Below are positions 4,594 through 7,486 of a stretch of 7,486 nucleotides of DNA, piece by piece. The stretch's first letter is position 1. Each line of letters opens with the position of its first letter. A model generated the notes under the pieces. It was given only the letters and a program-made list of their open reading frames with translations. It was not told where the DNA came from and did no database searches. This DNA is from Acidobacteriaceae bacterium UBA1795. GTDB taxonomy: Bacteria > Acidobacteriota > Terriglobia > Terriglobales > Acidobacteriaceae. The translations under genes and the position numbers were made by a program. The stretch spans positions 22,407 through 29,892 of the forward strand of contig DCFV01000096.1 of NCBI GenBank assembly GCA_002314435.1, in the 5' to 3' direction.

Positions 4594-6921
4594 ATGGCGA
4601 CCGCCCGGCAACCCACTCCGGCAGAGACCCCTAGCGCCACGCCTCCTCATGCGGAGGGCGTTCCGGCTGCTTCGCGGGTTCCTGTTGCCGAGCCTCTCCT
4701 CTCCGATCCCCACGAAATCGATGCGCGCTTCGAACGGCTTATCCGCCAGGTTCAGGCGAATCGCCTCAACGATGACGTCTCAATTCTCCGCAAGGCCTGG
4801 GAGTTCTGCGTCCAGCATCACAAGGGCCAGATGCGTGCCTCCGGCGAGCCCTACGTAATTCATCCGCTTGAGGTTGCTGAAGTTCTGGCAGAGATGAAGA
4901 TGGATTCGACGGCCATTGCCGCCGGTTTGCTGCACGACGCCGTGGAAGACACGCCCGCCACCACCGAGGACATTGCCGCGAAGTTTGGCGAGCAGGTGGC
5001 GCACATCGTCGAGGGCGTTACCAAGATCGACAAAATCCAGTTCGCCAACCGCGAAGACCGCCAGGCCGAGAACGTGCGCAAGATGCTGCTTGCCATGGTC
5101 ACGGACGTGCGTGTGGTGCTCATCAAGTTGGCCGACCGGCTGCACAACATGCGCACGCTGGAGCACCTTAAGCCCGAGCGGCAAGAGGCGATCGCCCGCG
5201 AAACGCTGGACATCTACGCGCCGCTGGCCCACCGGCTGGGCATGGGCAAAGTACGCGGCGAGCTCGAAGATCTGGCCTTTCGCTACACCGATCCGGTGGC
5301 GTATGAACAGGTTTCGGCCGCAGTGGAGGCGCGCCGCATTGAGGGCGAGCAGTTTCTGAAGGGCGTGGAAGACATGCTCGTTGAGCAGCTGCGCGAGAAC
5401 AACATCGAGGCGCGCGTGGAGTGGCGCATCAAGCGTCTCTACTCCATCTACCAGAAGTTGCAACGGTCAAAGGTCTCTTTCGAGCAGGTCTACGATCTGC
5501 TGGCCATCCGCGTCATCACGCAGGACGTTGCCTCCTGCTACGCGGTTTTCGGCCTCATCCACACACTGTGGCGGCCGGTGCCGGGCCGCATCAAGGACTT
5601 TATCGCCATTCCCCGCGCGAACCGCTACCAGTCGCTGCACACCACGGTGATGGGCGAGGGTGGCCACCAGTTTGAAGTGCAGATCCGTACCGAGGAGATG
5701 CACCGTATCGCCGAGGAAGGCATTGCCGCGCACTGGAAGTACAAGGCCGGCGAGGGCACGGTGAACGCGCGCGACGAGGAGCGGCTCAACTGGATCCGGC
5801 AGCTCGTCGAGTGGCAGAAGGAGATGACCGACCCCAACGAGTTCCTCTCCAGCCTGAAGATGGATCTCTATCCCGACGAGGTCTACACCTTTACGCCCAA
5901 GGGGAAGGTCGTTGTGGTTCCGGCCGACGGCACGCCGGTCGATTTCGCTTACACGATTCACACCGAAGTAGGCCACACCTGCGTGGGCGCCAAGGTGAAC
6001 GGGCGCATGGTGCCGCTGCGTACGAAGCTCCGCACCGGCGACATCGTCGAGATCGTCACGCAGAAGGACCACAAACCCAGCCGCGACTGGCTCACCTTCG
6101 TCAAGAGCCCTCGCGCACGCAACAAGATCAAGCACTGGCTGAACGAGGACCAGCGCCGCCGCGCCGTCGAAATCGGCCGCAAGCTGTTGGAGCGCGAGGC
6201 GCGCAAGTTCAAGGTGCCGATGGCGCAGATCGCGGACCAGGATCTGGGCCGCATTGCCAACGAATATGGCGTGGCCACGGCGGCTGACCTGCTGGCGACA
6301 CTGGGACTGGGCAAGCACTCTGCTCACCAGATCCTGAACAAGCTGGCGCCGGGTTATGCCGCACCGCCTGAGGCTGAGCCAGGCACGGAGCCCAAGCCGG
6401 GCGAGGTCGCACCGATGTCCGACGCGGTGCGCAAGCTGCACCTGACTGGTTCGGACTCGCTGCAGGTGGAGGGGCAGAACGACCTGCTCGTCTATCGCGC
6501 CCGATGTTGCAACCCCATTCGCGGCGAAGAGATCGTCGGCTATGTCACGCGCGGCAAGGGCGTGGCCGTACACGCGCGCAGCTGTCCAAACGTGCAGAAC
6601 CTGCTGTACGAGAGCGACCGGCGCATCGCGGTGGAGTGGTCGGCGGCTCCGGCCGTGGCGGGCGGTGCGCACGCGCAGCGCTACCCGGTCAAGATCACCG
6701 TCTATTGCGACGACCGCACCGGCATGCTGAAGGAACTGACCGCCGTCATCTCCGACGAAAACACCGACATCCGCGGCGTGGACATTCGCCGCGATGAAAA
6801 CGGCGAGGCGGTCCTCGAGTTCATTGTGGAGGCCCTCGACCTGCGCCACCTGAACCGCATGGTGCTGGGCCTGCGCCGCGTGAACGGCGTGCGCGACGTG
6901 AAGCGCACGCAGAAGGTATAG
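4594..6921 (+). CDS. rel: Bifunctional (p)ppGpp synthetase/hydrolase (RelA/SpoT family)
   Basis: This cytosolic stringent-response enzyme makes (p)ppGpp from ATP and GTP/GDP and hydrolyses it back. At 775 aa it is full length, with an extra Pro/Ala-rich tail of about 40 residues at the N-terminus. The HD hydrolase spans about 50-200 and is intact: H90 (YVIHPL), H114-D115 with E118-D119 (LLHDAVEDT), and DRLHN at 181-185. The synthetase spans about 240-390: WRIKRLYSIYQKL near 277, YDLLAIRV with D301, YQSLHTT at 345-351 and EVQIRT at 361-366. RIKD at 332-335 is the basic RXKD motif of bifunctional enzymes, not the acidic EXDD of synthetase-only RelA. The TGS domain is at about 427-488, followed by a helical region, a Pro/Glu-rich linker (about 588-606), the conserved-cysteine domain (C638, C639, H660, C664) and a C-terminal ACT domain from about 697. 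An in-frame TGA at 4588-4590 means 4594 is the first possible start, and no Shine-Dalgarno precedes it. The homocysteine methyltransferase gene begins 23 nt after the stop. Confidence 0.97.
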   Translation: MATARQPTPAETPSATPPHAEGVPAASRVPVAEPLLSDPHEIDARFERLIRQVQANRLNDDVSILRKAWEFCVQHHKGQMRASGEPYVIHPLEVAEVLAEMKMDSTAIAAGLLHDAVEDTPATTEDIAAKFGEQVAHIVEGVTKIDKIQFANREDRQAENVRKMLLAMVTDVRVVLIKLADRLHNMRTLEHLKPERQEAIARETLDIYAPLAHRLGMGKVRGELEDLAFRYTDPVAYEQVSAAVEARRIEGEQFLKGVEDMLVEQLRENNIEARVEWRIKRLYSIYQKLQRSKVSFEQVYDLLAIRVITQDVASCYAVFGLIHTLWRPVPGRIKDFIAIPRANRYQSLHTTVMGEGGHQFEVQIRTEEMHRIAEEGIAAHWKYKAGEGTVNARDEERLNWIRQLVEWQKEMTDPNEFLSSLKMDLYPDEVYTFTPKGKVVVVPADGTPVDFAYTIHTEVGHTCVGAKVNGRMVPLRTKLRTGDIVEIVTQKDHKPSRDWLTFVKSPRARNKIKHWLNEDQRRRAVEIGRKLLEREARKFKVPMAQIADQDLGRIANEYGVATAADLLATLGLGKHSAHQILNKLAPGYAAPPEAEPGTEPKPGEVAPMSDAVRKLHLTGSDSLQVEGQNDLLVYRARCCNPIRGEEIVGYVTRGKGVAVHARSCPNVQNLLYESDRRIAVEWSAAPAVAGGAHAQRYPVKITVYCDDRTGMLKELTAVISDENTDIRGVDIRRDENGEAVLEFIVEALDLRHLNRMVLGLRRVNGVRDVKRTQKV

Positions 6922-6944
6922 GCCGTCCGGCCGACATTCAACTG

Positions 6945-7486
6945 ATGACACAAGCCCCTTATCATCGCGATGCAATTTTGCGCGGCGTGCACGTGCTCGA
7001 CGGCGGCATGGCCTCGGAACTCGAATACCTTGGCGCGAAGATCGACGGGCCGTTGTGGTCCGCACATGTGCTGGAAGACCAGCCGGAGAAGATCGTCGCC
7101 GTGCACCGCGCGTATCTTGAGGCGGGCGCTGACTGTCTGCTGACGGCCAGCTACCAGGTTTCGCGCATGGGCTACGCCGAGTTTGGCCTCGCGACGGAGC
7201 GCGCTGACCGTGCTCTTCTGCGTGCAGTCGAGCTGGCACGCACCGCCGCCGCAGAGTCTCCCGGGCGCCGCGTCGTTGTGGCGTCATCCCTGGGACCCTA
7301 CGGCGCGATGTTGCACAACGGCGCCGAGTATCACGGCAATTACGAGTGCAGCTTTGCTGATTTGGTCGATTTTCATCGTGGGCGCATTGAGGTGCTGGCT
7401 GCAGCGCAGCCAGAGTGCGCGCCCGACCTGCTTGCGTTTGAGACGCTGCCTTCGCTTGAAGAAGCGCACGCCATTGCCGAGGCGAT
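6945..7486 (+). CDS. mmuM: Homocysteine S-methyltransferase, N-terminal part (runs off the window)
   Basis: The first 180 residues are present. The family transfers a methyl group from S-methylmethionine (or S-adenosylmethionine) to homocysteine to give methionine, in the cytosol. Family features in order are DGGMASELE at 19-27, the GPLWSAHVL stretch at 35-43, YLEAGADCLLTASYQ at 57-71, SLGPYG at 115-120, G.EYHGNY near 126-133, and FETLPS at 165-170. The three zinc-binding cysteines of the family lie in the C-terminal half, outside the window, so activity cannot be judged. The ATG at 6945 fits the usual N-terminus, but I see no Shine-Dalgarno in the 23-nt gap after rel. Instead the gap holds a small GGCC-GTCC-GGCC hairpin (6921-6932). 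Co-transcription or translational coupling with rel is likely but inferred. A folate- or betaine-dependent member of the same superfamily is less likely. Confidence 0.88.
   Translation, partial: MTQAPYHRDAILRGVHVLDGGMASELEYLGAKIDGPLWSAHVLEDQPEKIVAVHRAYLEAGADCLLTASYQVSRMGYAEFGLATERADRALLRAVELARTAAAESPGRRVVVASSLGPYGAMLHNGAEYHGNYECSFADLVDFHRGRIEVLAAAQPECAPDLLAFETLPSLEEAHAIAEA

Noticed and set aside
4452..4634. Forward 60-codon frame overlapping the rel start (GTG start, or 48 codons from ATG 4488)
   Set aside because: It has no convincing ribosome-binding site, and its sequence is explained by the nested complementary segments. A leader peptide is possible, but nothing in the sequence supports translation.
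6921..6932. GGCC-GTCC-GGCC hairpin as a rel terminator
   Set aside because: Only a 4-5 bp stem, no T-tract, and the next gene begins 12 nt later. Termination is unlikely.
5467..7287. Reverse-strand open frame of 606 codons opposite rel
   Set aside because: It lies wholly opposite the well-supported rel gene and the start of the methyltransferase gene. Its His/Arg/Ala-rich translation has no domain pattern, as expected of a stop-poor antisense frame in GC-rich DNA.

Overview
The window looks like GC-rich chromosomal DNA from a Gram-negative-type bacterium. The forms of the bifunctional Rel enzyme, the small secreted cytochrome c and the RlmI-like methyltransferase best match my memory of Acidobacteriota (Terriglobia). 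That placement is an inference without a database search. Nearly all of the window is explained by six genes. I see no transposase, integrase, CRISPR array, rRNA or tRNA.

Layout. The left edge (1-86) is too short to assign. A forward gene (102-1505) encodes a GAF-EAL protein, a predicted cyclic-di-GMP phosphodiesterase with all expected catalytic residues and no GGDEF domain. Next comes a forward gene (about 1623-2315) for an unrecognised basic, mostly disordered protein with a ribbon-helix-helix (MobC/CopG-like) segment. It converges, with only 13 nt between stop codons, on a reverse-strand pair: a secreted class I cytochrome c (3726-4154) followed 53 nt later by an RlmI/COG1092-type 23S rRNA methyltransferase (2329-3672).

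A 439-nt divergent intergenic region (4155-4593) separates the cytochrome gene from a forward gene for a complete bifunctional (p)ppGpp synthetase/hydrolase (4594-6921). Twenty-three nt after it begins a homocysteine S-methyltransferase gene (6945 onward) that runs off the right edge. These last two may be co-transcribed.

The most unusual material is in the divergent intergenic region, which is markedly AT-richer than its flanks. It holds (a) a possible Shine-Dalgarno-sequestering hairpin with a competing hairpin in the cytochrome c leader, (b) repeated TGGCGCCCAA motifs and a perfect operator-like inverted repeat, (c) a nested set of complementary segments (4493-4556) that can fold into a three-way junction with an alternative 7-bp pairing, and (d) a consensus TATAAT five bases before the rel start codon with no Shine-Dalgarno, which suggests a leaderless rel mRNA. 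These are readings of the sequence by eye and are untested. Functionally the window combines two nucleotide second-messenger enzymes (c-di-GMP breakdown and ppGpp turnover) with housekeeping genes. I see no clear new multi-gene system.
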